64,000 nucleotides of DNA, from the NCBI GenBank assembly GCA_028285145.1, contig JANQQC010000043.1:1-64000 (forward strand). The letters are read 5' to 3'. The position numbers and the translations under genes are program-made. The notes beneath the pieces are model-generated. The model searched no databases. It saw only the letters and a list, made by a program, of their open reading frames with translations, and was not told where the DNA came from. This document shows positions 54,870-63,174 of the stretch, piece by piece. This DNA comes from Hyphomonadaceae bacterium (GTDB taxonomy: Bacteria; Pseudomonadota; Alphaproteobacteria; Caulobacterales; Hyphomonadaceae). Position 1 is the first letter of the stretch, and every line of letters starts with the position of its first letter.

Positions 54870-56021
54870 ATGACGGAGCGGACAATCCTGCAGATCATTC
54901 CGGATCTGGCCGCCGGCGGTGCAGAACGCACCACAGTGGAAATGGCTGAAGCCGTTGTGCAGGCTGGCGGACGAGCCCTCGTTGTAAGCCGCGGCGGGCG
55001 TCTCGAGGAGGCGCTCGAATCGGCAGGCGGTGAGCTTATCCGAATGAATGCCAAATCGAAGAACCCGCTGATCATTCGGTGGAATGCAAGCAAACTCGTC
55101 GAGTTGATCCATGCCGAACATGTCGATCTGATACATGCTCGGTCACGCGCGCCAGCATGGAGCGCCCGCATGGCAGCCCATAAGACAGCGATCCCCTTTG
55201 TGACCACTTATCACGGGGCCTATGGCGGGACCTCAAAACTCAAGGTCCGCTACAATGCCATTATGGCAGCCGGCGAGCGTGTGATCGCCAATTCAGACTG
55301 GATCGCCGCGCATGTCCGCGATGTCCATAAGGTCGACCGTGATCGCCTCGTGACCATCCCTCGCGGTGTTGATCTTGATGTGTTCGCCCCACAGGCGGTG
55401 TCGGAGGAGCGCGTAGAAACCGTCCGCAAAGCATGGAGTCTGACAGAGCAAGGCCCGATCATCCTTCTCCTTCCTGGCCGACTAACGGGCTGGAAAGGAC
55501 AAATGGTGGCCATCAAGGCGATGGCTCGGCTGACTCGTGAGGAGCAGGCCGCGACCCGGTTAGTGCTTACCGGCGATCCACAGGGCCGAGACAATTATTT
55601 GCGAGCGCTGGAAGACGCGATCCTCGATAATGGCTTGGGTGGGTGCGTGATCATTGCCGATCACTGTACCGACATGCCGGCCGCATATCGCGCCTGCGAC
55701 GTCGCCCTTATGCCTTCAACGCGCCCGGAAGCTTTCGGGCGCGTTGCTGCCGAAGCCGCCGCAATGGAACGCCCCGTTATTGCGTCTGACCATGGCGGCG
55801 CTCGTGAAACGGTGCTTGATGGGCGCACAGGTGTGCTCGTAAAACCCGGCGACCCTATCGAACTTGCGGGGGCTATCAGGACCCTGCGCGATATTCGCCC
55901 AGAGGCCCGCGCGGCCATGGGCGAAACAGGAGCCCGGCATGTTAGGGAACGCTTCTCTAAACGTGGGCTTCAGATCGCGACACTTAAGGTCTATTCTGAA
56001 TTGTTAAGAGAAACCGTGTAG
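54870..56021 (+). CDS. GT4-family glycosyltransferase
   Basis: A 383-aa GT-B glycosyltransferase. N-terminal acceptor domain: TILQIIPDLAAGGAERTTVE and HARSRAPAWSARMAAH; C-terminal donor domain: LVTIPRGVDLDVFAP, LLPGRLTGWKGQMVAIKAM, and PSTRPEAFGRVAAEAAAMER with the E-x7-E type motif (EAFGRVAAE). Likely builds LPS core or another surface glycan. The start ATG 54870 fits the usual family N-terminus; an ATG at 54795 would add 25 unconserved residues. A heptosyltransferase-type gene follows after 13 bp. Confidence 0.9.
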   Translation: MTERTILQIIPDLAAGGAERTTVEMAEAVVQAGGRALVVSRGGRLEEALESAGGELIRMNAKSKNPLIIRWNASKLVELIHAEHVDLIHARSRAPAWSARMAAHKTAIPFVTTYHGAYGGTSKLKVRYNAIMAAGERVIANSDWIAAHVRDVHKVDRDRLVTIPRGVDLDVFAPQAVSEERVETVRKAWSLTEQGPIILLLPGRLTGWKGQMVAIKAMARLTREEQAATRLVLTGDPQGRDNYLRALEDAILDNGLGGCVIIADHCTDMPAAYRACDVALMPSTRPEAFGRVAAEAAAMERPVIASDHGGARETVLDGRTGVLVKPGDPIELAGAIRTLRDIRPEARAAMGETGARHVRERFSKRGLQIATLKVYSELLRETV

Positions 56022-56034
56022 CCCACAGCCCGCC

Positions 56035-57075
56035 ATGACAGCCAAAGCCGCTGCAAAACTGAACCCCGGCCCAAAAGCCAAGAGCGTGCTCGTTATCAAA
56101 CTGAGCGCACTGGGCGACTTTGTGCTGGCGCTTGGGGCCATGAAAGCCGTGCGGGGGCACCACCCTTCAGCTTGCATCACCCTGCTCACCACACCGCCCT
56201 TCAAGGCGTTCGCCGAGCTTTGTCCCTATGTAGATGTTGTCGAAACGGACGGTCGTCCTGAGGGTGTGAAGGCAACAGCCGCCCTGATCGGGCGCATCCG
56301 CAAGAACCATTATGACATCGTTTATGACTTCCAAACGAGCGGGCGTACCGGGAACTACTTTAAGGCCCTGAACATGCCGCTCCGCAAGCCACCGCTCTGG
56401 TCCGGGCATGCGGAAGGCGCAGCGTTCCATCACAGCAATCCGAAACGCGGAACGATGCACTCCATCGACCGGCTCGCCGAACAGCTCACCTATGCCGGCA
56501 TAGGCCCCGCTGAAGGTTGGAGCCCATCAACCATACCCATGCCGGATCTGAGCTGGGTAAGCGAGCAACTGGGGGATAAGCCAAGCCACCAGCCCCAGTA
56601 CTTCGGCATTAAATCACCTTACATGCTTCTGATTCCGGGGGCCTCGCCCCACCGGCGGGAGAAGTGCTGGCCTGAAGAGCGCTATGCAGAACTGGCCGCC
56701 AAACTCGCAGATGCAGGCGTTGAACCTGTGATTATCGGCGGCAAAGCGGAGGGTTCAATCGCGCAGGCCATTGTTCGTGCAGAACCTCGCGTCAAGAACC
56801 TCGTTACGCGGACCGATCTGTTCCAGATCGTCAGCCTTGCCCGCAACGCGCATTTCGTGGTCGGCAACGATACCGGTCCTATGCACATGGCAACCCTGTC
56901 GGGCGCGCCCGGCATCGCGCTTTTTGCGACCAATGAAAGCGATCCGGATCATGCAGCACCACGCGGATCAACCGTGATCATCGTCCATGCACCGACGCTG
57001 GACAAAGTATCCGCCGATGATGTCTGGCGCTCGATCAAGGCGCTTGGGCGCCTACCCGAGCGGCAATCGGCGTGA
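56035..57075 (+). CDS. GT9-family glycosyltransferase (heptosyltransferase-like)
   Basis: A 346-aa GT-B enzyme of family 9 (ADP-heptose:LPS heptosyltransferase). The N-terminal VLVIKLSALGDFVLALGAM is diagnostic (usual form K-x-S-x-L-G-D), followed by YDIVYDFQTSGRTGNYF; the C-terminal half has LLIPGASPHRREKCWPEERYA and VVGNDTGPMHMATLSGAPGIALF (in part: NDTGPMHMAT). It probably adds a heptose or related sugar to the LPS inner core. It pairs with the GT4 gene upstream and is followed, 70 bp on, by infC. Confidence 0.92.
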   Translation: MTAKAAAKLNPGPKAKSVLVIKLSALGDFVLALGAMKAVRGHHPSACITLLTTPPFKAFAELCPYVDVVETDGRPEGVKATAALIGRIRKNHYDIVYDFQTSGRTGNYFKALNMPLRKPPLWSGHAEGAAFHHSNPKRGTMHSIDRLAEQLTYAGIGPAEGWSPSTIPMPDLSWVSEQLGDKPSHQPQYFGIKSPYMLLIPGASPHRREKCWPEERYAELAAKLADAGVEPVIIGGKAEGSIAQAIVRAEPRVKNLVTRTDLFQIVSLARNAHFVVGNDTGPMHMATLSGAPGIALFATNESDPDHAAPRGSTVIIVHAPTLDKVSADDVWRSIKALGRLPERQSA

Positions 57076-57132
57076 GACGACGCTTGAAGATTGCCCTAAG
57101 CATCGGCATATTGCACAGCGCTCTCGCAACAA

Positions 57133-57138
57133 AAGGAG
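57133..57138 (+). promoter_or_regulatory. Strong ribosome-binding site that fixes the ATA start of infC
   Basis: AAGGAG at 57133-57138 ends 7 nt before the ATA at 57146-57148. An out-of-frame ATG follows it directly (57139-57141, no spacing) and leads only to a 20-codon frame, so the site cannot usefully serve it. In the infC frame a TGA at 57140-57142 blocks any earlier start. Confidence 0.7.
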
Positions 57139-57145
57139 ATGAGCT

Positions 57146-57685
57146 ATAGCCCGCAGACCACACGCGGCCCCGCCGCCAAAGAAGACAGGCCCAAACGTTA
57201 ACGCGGATATCCGCGCCGCCCGTGTCCTCCTGATCGACGAGAACGGAGACAAACAGGGTGAAATGCCGATCGAAGCTGCACTCGACGCCGCTCGTGAAGT
57301 AGGTCTGGACCTCGTCGAGGTTTCTCCAAATCAGGAAACGCCAGTCTGCAAGATCCTAGACTATGGCAAGCTTCGTTACGAAGAGCAGAAGAAGAAGAAT
57401 GCTGCACGTAAGAAGCAGAAGTCGACCGATCTCAAAGAGATCAAGATGCGCCCGAACATCGATACGCATGACTACATGGTCAAAGCCAAGTCGATGACAC
57501 GCTTTTTCGAAGATGGTGACAAGGTGAAAGTCACGCTCCGCTTCCGTGGACGCGAAATGGCGCACCAACACCTTGGCATGGAACTTCTTCAGCGCGTGAA
57601 GGAAGATTTCGATGAGGTCGCCAAGGTTGAGCTGGAGCCAAAACTCGAAGGCCGCCAGATGACCATGGTTATGGCTCCGCGTTGA
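57146..57685 (+). CDS. infC: Translation initiation factor IF-3, with an ATA start codon
   Basis: IF-3 binds the 30S subunit, prevents 50S joining and rejects wrong start codons. The 179-aa length fits. Reading from ATA 57146 gives an N-terminal domain typical of IF-3 ([17 protein letters not shown], then [20 protein letters not shown]), continuing to [20 protein letters not shown], the Lys-rich linker and the C-terminal [20 protein letters not shown] and [13 protein letters not shown]. In this frame there is a TGA at 57140 and no ATG, GTG or TTG before ATG 57263, which would cut off 39 conserved residues. E. coli infC uses AUU so that IF-3 represses its own synthesis; ATA would do the same. 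A lipoprotein gene overlaps the stop. Confidence 0.9.
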   Translation: MARRPHAAPPPKKTGPNVNADIRAARVLLIDENGDKQGEMPIEAALDAAREVGLDLVEVSPNQETPVCKILDYGKLRYEEQKKKNAARKKQKSTDLKEIKMRPNIDTHDYMVKAKSMTRFFEDGDKVKVTLRFRGREMAHQHLGMELLQRVKEDFDEVAKVELEPKLEGRQMTMVMAPR

Positions 57686-57975
57686 TGCCCGTCCACACAC
57701 GCCTCATAGCCTGTTGCTTGCTCATTACGATCGCAGGATGCGGGTTGACGCAGTCTGGCGAACAAGCCCCGGCCGACATGGCCGAAGACACATGTAATGC
57801 CAACCGCTTCACTGATCTTGTCGGCAAGACCGCATCTGATCTCGATCTGACCACATTACCCGAGCTTCACCGTATTCTCGGCCCGAACGATATGGCGACC
57901 ATGGACTATCGCGCGGAGAGGCTGAACATCCTGACGGACGAAGCCGGAGTTATCGTCGACCTTGAGTGCGGTTGA
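57685..57975 (+). CDS. I78-family protease-inhibitor-like lipoprotein
   Basis: A 96-aa small lipoprotein: signal peptide with lipobox IAGC (LLITIAGCGLTQ), then a short domain matching the I78 peptidase inhibitor pattern (CNANRFTDLVGKTASDL, MDYRAERLNILTDEAGVIVD, ending in LECG). Such proteins resemble elastase/subtilisin inhibitors and are common and uncharacterised in alphaproteobacteria. ATG 57685 overlaps the infC stop (TGATG). Its location between infC and rpmI breaks the usual infC-rpmI-rplT order. Confidence 0.8.
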   Translation: MPVHTRLIACCLLITIAGCGLTQSGEQAPADMAEDTCNANRFTDLVGKTASDLDLTTLPELHRILGPNDMATMDYRAERLNILTDEAGVIVDLECG

Positions 57976-58021
57976 GCCACGGCCGACGGTGCTGATTTCC
58001 AGTTGATTCAGGACCGTAATT

Positions 58022-58035
58022 GCGTCATATGACGC
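58022..58035. repeat. Perfect palindrome GCGTCATATGACGC upstream of rpmI
   Basis: A 14-bp perfect palindrome (GCGTCAT/ATGACGC) lies in the 152-bp gap before rpmI. It could be an operator, or part of a leader that L20 uses to regulate the rpmI-rplT genes, as happens with unrelated leaders elsewhere. I do not recognise the motif. Confidence 0.4.
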
Positions 58036-58127
58036 CGCTTCCGGTTGGAGTGGCGAACGGCATGCCCTCCGACTTCAACAACACTCAGGGCCGCCTGAAA
58101 GGGCGTGAGCTCCAAAGGAGAACTGAA

Positions 58128-58328
58128 ATGCCGAAGATGAAGACCAAGAAAGCTGCTGCAAAGCGCTTCAAGATTACGGCGACCGGCAAGATCAAGCACG
58201 GGGTCGCTGGCAAGCGTCACCGCCTGATCAGTCACAATTCCAAGTATATTCGCCAGAACCGCGGCACGAGTGAGCTGTCAAAAGCCGACAAGTCGCGTGT
58301 GATGAAATACCTGCCTTACGGATTGTAG
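58128..58328 (+). CDS. rpmI: 50S ribosomal protein L35
   Basis: A 66-aa highly basic ribosomal protein: [20 protein letters not shown] and [20 protein letters not shown] are diagnostic. ATG 58128 follows AAAGGAG with 7 nt spacing. The frame is open upstream, but nothing there is L35-like. It precedes rplT by 4 nt and is co-translated with it. Confidence 0.97.
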   Translation: MPKMKTKKAAAKRFKITATGKIKHGVAGKRHRLISHNSKYIRQNRGTSELSKADKSRVMKYLPYGL

Positions 58329-58332
58329 ACCC

Positions 58333-58695
58333 ATGCCACGTTCAAGAAACAAAGTTCCCGCCCACGCGCGCCATAAGAAGATCATCAAGGCAGCTAAAGG
58401 CTATCGCGGTCGCAGGAAGAATACGTTCCGCACCGCCAGTGCAGCTGTCTGGAAAGCCGGTCAGTACGCCTATGTCGGCCGGAAGGTAAAAAAACGGTCA
58501 TTTCGGTCGCTCTGGATTCAGCGGATCAACGCTGCCGTGCGCGAGCATGACGACGCCCTGACCTATTCCCGCTTCATTGACGGCCTGACCAAGGCCGGCA
58601 TTGAAGTCGACCGGAAAGTCATGGCCGACCTTGCCGTACGCGAGCCTGATGCCTTTGGTGCCCTGGTGGACAAGGCCAAGGCGGCGCTGGCCTAA
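58333..58695 (+). CDS. rplT: 50S ribosomal protein L20
   Basis: A 120-aa ribosomal protein with the L20 signature: [34 protein letters not shown] and [20 protein letters not shown]. It binds 23S rRNA early in 50S assembly and in other bacteria represses its own operon through the leader. It follows rpmI by 4 nt. A region with two tandem hairpins lies between it and pheS. Confidence 0.97.
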   Translation: MPRSRNKVPAHARHKKIIKAAKGYRGRRKNTFRTASAAVWKAGQYAYVGRKVKKRSFRSLWIQRINAAVREHDDALTYSRFIDGLTKAGIEVDRKVMADLAVREPDAFGALVDKAKAALA

Positions 58696-58721
58696 CACCG
58701 GGGAAAACAAAACGCGCGTCT

Positions 58722-58743
58722 TCCGCCGGGCTTGACCGGCGGA
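58722..58743 (+). promoter_or_regulatory. First hairpin of the rplT-pheS gap
   Basis: TCCGCCGG (58722-58729), a 6-nt loop and CCGGCGGA (58736-58743) form a perfect 8-bp stem after the rplT stop. No T-run follows. Its right arm can instead pair with the left arm of the next hairpin (58780-58789). Confidence 0.5.
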
Positions 58744-58779
58744 CCTCCCCCTATATGGCTCACACACAAGACTACGGAG

Positions 58780-58802
58780 GCCCGCCGATCTGATCGGCGG
58801 GC
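58780..58802 (+). promoter_or_regulatory. Second hairpin of the rplT-pheS gap
   Basis: GCCCGCCGAT (58780-58789), a CTG loop and ATCGGCGGGC (58793-58802) form a perfect 10-bp stem 32 nt before pheS. No T-run follows. Together with the first hairpin it forms a four-arm arrangement resembling transcription or translation attenuators. No Phe-rich leader peptide is visible. Confidence 0.5.
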
Positions 58803-58834
58803 GACGCATGTCAGGAGCTTAAGAGGGACGAACC

Positions 58835-59908
58835 ATGTCCGACATCGAAACCATCGAAGCAGAAGCGCTGAGCGCCATCAAAGACGCAGGCAACCTCGCC
58901 GCGCTTGATGAGGTGCGCGTCGCGGAACTCGGCAAAAAAGGTCGGGTCTCCGGCCTTATGAAACAACTCGGCGGCATGAGCGCCGAGGAACGCCAGGAGA
59001 TGGGCCCGAAGCTCAACGCACTGAAAAACCGCGTCGCGGATGCGGTTGCGGCCCGCAAGGCCGATCTGGAGGATGCCGCTCTCGAAGCTCAGCTGGCCAA
59101 TGAAACGCTGGACCTCTCTCTGCCGCCAAAGCCCGAAGCCCGCGGTGCCCTGCACCCGGTCATGCAGGTGTTTGAGGAAATCGCTGCCATCTTCGGGGAT
59201 ATGGGTTTCGCGGTCGCGGAAGGCCCTGACATTGAAGACGACTGGCACAACTTCACAGCCCTAAACTTCCCGGAAGGGCATCCGGCAAGAGAAACGCACG
59301 ACACCTTCTTCTTCCACCCACAGGAAGGTGCCCCCGCAAAAGTGCTGCGCACCCACACCTCCCCTGTCCAAATCCGCGTCATGGAAGAAACGCCGCCGCC
59401 AATTCGTATTCTGGTGCCCGGCCGGGTTTATCGGAACGATTGGGACGCGACACACACACCAATGTTCCACCAGGTCGAAGGCCTTGTGATCGACAAGGGC
59501 ATCCATATGGGACACCTGAAAGGCTGCCTGTCCGACTTCGCGCGCGAATTCTTCGAGGTGGACAAGGCGGCAACCCGTTTCCGTCCACACTTCTTCCCCT
59601 TCACCGAACCATCGGCCGAGATGGACGTCCAGTGCGACCGCTCCGATGGTGCCGTAAAGGTCGGTGAAGGCAAGGACTGGCTTGAAATTCTCGGGTGCGG
59701 AATGGTTCATCCGAACGTGCTGCGAAATTGCGGCATCGATCCCGATGAGTATCAGGGTTTCGCTTTCGGTATGGGTGTCGATCGCCTTGCGATGCTTAAA
59801 TATGGCATGCCGGACCTGCGCCCCTATTTCGAGGCAGATCCGGAGTGGACACGTCATTATGGTTTTGCGCCCTGGCTGACGCCAAGCGTAAGCGGAGGAC
59901 TAAGCTGA
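58835..59908 (+). CDS. pheS: Phenylalanyl-tRNA synthetase alpha subunit
   Basis: PheS carries the catalytic site of the heterotetrameric PheRS. The 357-aa protein has the N-terminal coiled-coil region ([20 protein letters not shown]) and class II motifs: [28 protein letters not shown] [54 protein letters not shown] and [22 protein letters not shown] lies about 9 nt before the ATG. pheT overlaps its stop (TGATG). Confidence 0.97.
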   Translation: MSDIETIEAEALSAIKDAGNLAALDEVRVAELGKKGRVSGLMKQLGGMSAEERQEMGPKLNALKNRVADAVAARKADLEDAALEAQLANETLDLSLPPKPEARGALHPVMQVFEEIAAIFGDMGFAVAEGPDIEDDWHNFTALNFPEGHPARETHDTFFFHPQEGAPAKVLRTHTSPVQIRVMEETPPPIRILVPGRVYRNDWDATHTPMFHQVEGLVIDKGIHMGHLKGCLSDFAREFFEVDKAATRFRPHFFPFTEPSAEMDVQCDRSDGAVKVGEGKDWLEILGCGMVHPNVLRNCGIDPDEYQGFAFGMGVDRLAMLKYGMPDLRPYFEADPEWTRHYGFAPWLTPSVSGGLS

Positions 59909-62313
59909 TGAAGTTCACGCTGTCCTGGCTCGAAGAGTATCTGGCGACCAAAGCTAATCGAGACGAGATCCTTGCCTACATGATGAAGGCGGGACTCGAA
60001 GTTGAGGAGGTTGTAACGCCCGCTGAGAAGCTTGCGGCTTTCACAGTCGCTAAGGTGCGTGAAGCGGTGCCTCATCCGGATGCTGACAAGCTGCGGGTCT
60101 GCACCGTCGACACGATCGAAGGTCAGAAGCAGATCGTGTGCGGAGCCCCGAATGCACGAGCCGGTATGAGCGCGATCTACGCTCCGCTTGGGACATATAT
60201 CCCTGGCGCGGGCTTCTCACTCGACAAGAAACCTCGGAAGATCCGCGGCGTAGAAAGCCACGGTATGCTCTGCTCTGCCAAGGAGCTTGAGGCCGGCGAT
60301 GACCATGACGGCATTATCGACCTGACAGAATACTTCGAGATCGGAACGCCTGCGGCCACCGCCCTTGGCCAAACCGATACCCTGATTGATTTCGAGGTCA
60401 CGCCAAACCGGCCTGACTGGCTTGGGGTCGCCGGTATCGCTCGCGACTTGGCAGCAGCAGGCGCGGGTCGTTTCCTCGCCAATGAACCGAAATCAATTGA
60501 TGGCAGCTATGATTGCCCCATCGGTGTAGAGATCGGTGCCCCTGAGGCCTGTCCGACCTTCACCGGACTTATGATCACTGGCGTAAAGAATGGTCCATCC
60601 CCGGAATGGATGCAGAATCGCCTGAAAGCGGTTGGCATCCAGCCCAAATCGCTGCTGGTCGACGTGACCAATTACATATCCCTCGATCGCGCCCGGCCAC
60701 TCCACGCCTTTGATGCAACCAAGCTCAACGAGCCCATCGTGCCACGCCTCGGCAAGGCGGGGGAAAAACTCGTAGCGCTGGATGGCAAGACGTACGACAT
60801 CACTGAGGACATGTGCGTCATAACCGACCGATCTGGTGTTATCGGCCTCGGCGGCGTTATGGGCGGCGAGTCCACCGCCGTCAGCGACGATACAACCGAT
60901 ATCTTCCTGGAAAGCGCATGGTTTGATCCGCTCCGCACAGCCCGCACGGGCCGGACAACCGGCATCGTTTCAGATGCCCGATATCGATTCGAGCGCGGCG
61001 TGGACCCGCGCAGCTGCCTTGATGGATTGTATCAAGCCGCTCGCATCATTCTCGAGCATGGCGGAGGGGAAGTGTCCCGACCGGTCATTGCAGGCGATCC
61101 CCCTGCCCCCCATGAGAAGGTCACCTTCCACACCGAAGATGTTACGCGCCTGACTGGGCTCGACGTCAAACCAGCTGACATGAAAAAGATGCTCAAGGCG
61201 CTTGGCTGCGACATCGAAGATGCCGGCACGACCTGGTATGTCATCCCGCCGAGCTGGCGCTTCGACATTGAGCAATCCGCTGACTTTGTCGAAGAGGTCG
61301 CACGCCTTACAGGCTATGACGCCTTGGAAGAAACGCCGTTGCCCCCATTGCCCGGGGGCCGCAAGGCACTCGCGACCCCCTTGCAGCAGCGTGTCCGCAC
61401 CGCCCGCCGGACGCTCGCCTCGCGCGGATTCGTGGAAGCCGTCACGTGGAGCTTCATGGCGCGTGAGAACGCAGCCCTCTTTGCTGGCGGCGCAAATGCA
61501 GTGTCACCGGCGCTTACGGTCGCAAATCCCGTCGCGTCCGAGCTCAACCAGATGCGCCCGTCCATTCTCGGCAACCTCGCAGAGGCGGCACAGCACGCCG
61601 CCGATCATGGCGCGCGCGAAGTGAAACTCTTTGAAGCCGGTCCGGTTTACCTCGGCGATGGGCCAAAAGATCAGCGGACGATGGTCACCGCACTTGTCCG
61701 TCCGGTTGCACCACGACACTGGCAAGGCGCAGACAGCTATGACGCTTACAACGCGAAAGCCGATCTGTTCGCGGTGCTCGACGCGCTGGGTCAGCCGCCG
61801 GAGCGGTTCCAGATTGGAGAACACAAGGCTGGGCACTTTCATCCCGGTCAGGCCGCAGCGTTGAAGCTCGGCCCGAAAGTGACCGTCGCCCATTTCGGCG
61901 CACTGCACCCGCGCGTTCTGAAAGCCATGGATGTTGATGGGCCTCTCATCGCTTTCGAACTCAACCTAAACGCTTTGCCGCAGATGAAGGTGAAGCCGGG
62001 TAAAACGAAGCCACTATTTGAGAAGGCAGATCTTACTCCGATCCGGCGCGATCTTGCATTCGTCGTGGACAAGGCAACACCTGCTGGCGAACTCCTACGA
62101 TTGGCGCGTGGTGCCGAAAAGAACCTGATTTCATCAGCGGACGTATTTGACGTCTATGCCGGCTCCGGCATTGACGAAGACAAGAAATCCGTCGCATTCG
62201 AGATTACGATTCAGCCGCGCGGCGAAGCCCTCAAGGACGCCGACATCGACGCTATCATGAAGAAGGTGATCGGGGCGGTGGAAAAAGGAACAGGCGGGAG
62301 CTTGCGCGCCTGA
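59908..62313 (+). CDS. pheT: Phenylalanyl-tRNA synthetase beta subunit
   Basis: PheT, the large subunit, binds tRNA and edits mischarged Tyr. The 801-aa protein shows the N-terminal [14 protein letters not shown], the EMAP/tRNA-binding-like domain (ADKLRVCTVDTIEGQKQIVC), B3/B4 editing domain, the B5 domains (VTRLTGLDVKPADMKKMLKA), the catalytic-like core (DFVEEVARLTGYDALEETPL) and the C-terminal FDX-ACB domain (FEKADLTPIRRDLAFVVDKA). ATG 59908 overlaps pheS by one base. Confidence 0.97.
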   Translation: MKFTLSWLEEYLATKANRDEILAYMMKAGLEVEEVVTPAEKLAAFTVAKVREAVPHPDADKLRVCTVDTIEGQKQIVCGAPNARAGMSAIYAPLGTYIPGAGFSLDKKPRKIRGVESHGMLCSAKELEAGDDHDGIIDLTEYFEIGTPAATALGQTDTLIDFEVTPNRPDWLGVAGIARDLAAAGAGRFLANEPKSIDGSYDCPIGVEIGAPEACPTFTGLMITGVKNGPSPEWMQNRLKAVGIQPKSLLVDVTNYISLDRARPLHAFDATKLNEPIVPRLGKAGEKLVALDGKTYDITEDMCVITDRSGVIGLGGVMGGESTAVSDDTTDIFLESAWFDPLRTARTGRTTGIVSDARYRFERGVDPRSCLDGLYQAARIILEHGGGEVSRPVIAGDPPAPHEKVTFHTEDVTRLTGLDVKPADMKKMLKALGCDIEDAGTTWYVIPPSWRFDIEQSADFVEEVARLTGYDALEETPLPPLPGGRKALATPLQQRVRTARRTLASRGFVEAVTWSFMARENAALFAGGANAVSPALTVANPVASELNQMRPSILGNLAEAAQHAADHGAREVKLFEAGPVYLGDGPKDQRTMVTALVRPVAPRHWQGADSYDAYNAKADLFAVLDALGQPPERFQIGEHKAGHFHPGQAAALKLGPKVTVAHFGALHPRVLKAMDVDGPLIAFELNLNALPQMKVKPGKTKPLFEKADLTPIRRDLAFVVDKATPAGELLRLARGAEKNLISSADVFDVYAGSGIDEDKKSVAFEITIQPRGEALKDADIDAIMKKVIGAVEKGTGGSLRA

Positions 62314-62343
62314 CGCACAGCTCCCATAAGGGGAGCCCGGCAG

Positions 62344-63174
62344 ATGAGCCTACGCAATGCCCTCTACCGGCAGCTCGACCCCGGCGCGCGAAGCAAGCCG
62401 GGTCTCTCAGCTGTAAACCTGATCATTGTCGTGGTCGTCCTGGCGAGCTTTGTCGTCTTTGCGCTAGAGACTGAGCCGGGGATTGAGGGTGACTGGCGCA
62501 CCGGGATCCGCGCCTTCAACTTCGCCATACTCATGATCTTCGCGGTGGAGTACTTTGCCCGAGTATGGACATCGGTCGAAAATCCTAAGTATCGCGGCCT
62601 GACGGGGCGGCTCCGATACATGGTTTCGCCTTACCCATTGGCAGACCTTGTTGCATTCCTGCCTGAGCTTCTTTGGCTACTCTTCGCTCCGGCCGGTTCG
62701 AACGAGCAGATGATTATGCTGCTGCGCGTATTGAGGCTCGCAAGGCTGGTGAAGATTGCGCGGTTTATCCCCGCCTTCGACGCCTTTGGAGCATCCATGC
62801 GCCGAGCCGGCAGCCAGCTGCTGGCCACTTTGGCGCTGGCGCTCGTGCTGGTCTACGTCTCCGCGGTGGTGCTTTATCTCATCGAGGGCGTTCAGCAGGG
62901 CCGCGATGAGTTTGGATCGATCCCAAGGTCGATCTGGTGGGCTATCGCAACGCTCACGACGGTCGGCTATGGGGACATTTATCCCGTGACAGTGCTCGGC
63001 CGTATCGCAGCATCGATCATCGCCATCACTGGGATCGGCGTTGTCGCACTACCAGCCGGTGTATTCGCCAGCGCGTTTTCAGACGAGCTGCGCGAACGCG
63101 AGTTGAAGAAAATGAAGGACCGGATCGACGCAGGCGCATCATCGGCTGAAGAAGACGACCCTAGAACGAGCTGA
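62344..63174 (+). CDS. Voltage-gated-type potassium channel
   Basis: A 276-aa six-helix ion channel (S1-S6). S4 shows regularly spaced basic residues (LLRVLRLARLVKIARF); the pore loop has the K+ selectivity filter TLTTVGYGDIYPVT near residue 206, and S6 (IAITGIGVVALPAGVFASAF) runs into a charged cytoplasmic tail (ELRERELKKMKDRID). It is thus a Kv/KvAP-like K+ channel, without RCK or cyclic-nucleotide domains. It lies 30 bp after pheT and converges with the glycosyltransferase gene, overlapping it by 14 nt. Confidence 0.92.
   Translation: MSLRNALYRQLDPGARSKPGLSAVNLIIVVVVLASFVVFALETEPGIEGDWRTGIRAFNFAILMIFAVEYFARVWTSVENPKYRGLTGRLRYMVSPYPLADLVAFLPELLWLLFAPAGSNEQMIMLLRVLRLARLVKIARFIPAFDAFGASMRRAGSQLLATLALALVLVYVSAVVLYLIEGVQQGRDEFGSIPRSIWWAIATLTTVGYGDIYPVTVLGRIAASIIAITGIGVVALPAGVFASAFSDELRERELKKMKDRIDAGASSAEEDDPRTS

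Noticed and set aside
57139..57201. Short ATG frame directly after the infC ribosome-binding site
   Set aside because: Only 20 codons, no spacing from the Shine-Dalgarno sequence, and it lies out of frame over the conserved IF-3 N-terminus.
57263..57685. infC starting at the first ATG (57263)
   Set aside because: This would remove the conserved N-terminal domain and leave the strong ribosome-binding site at 57133 without a gene.
58696..58834. Phe-rich leader peptide for pheST attenuation
   Set aside because: No short frame with clustered Phe codons is present in the gap.
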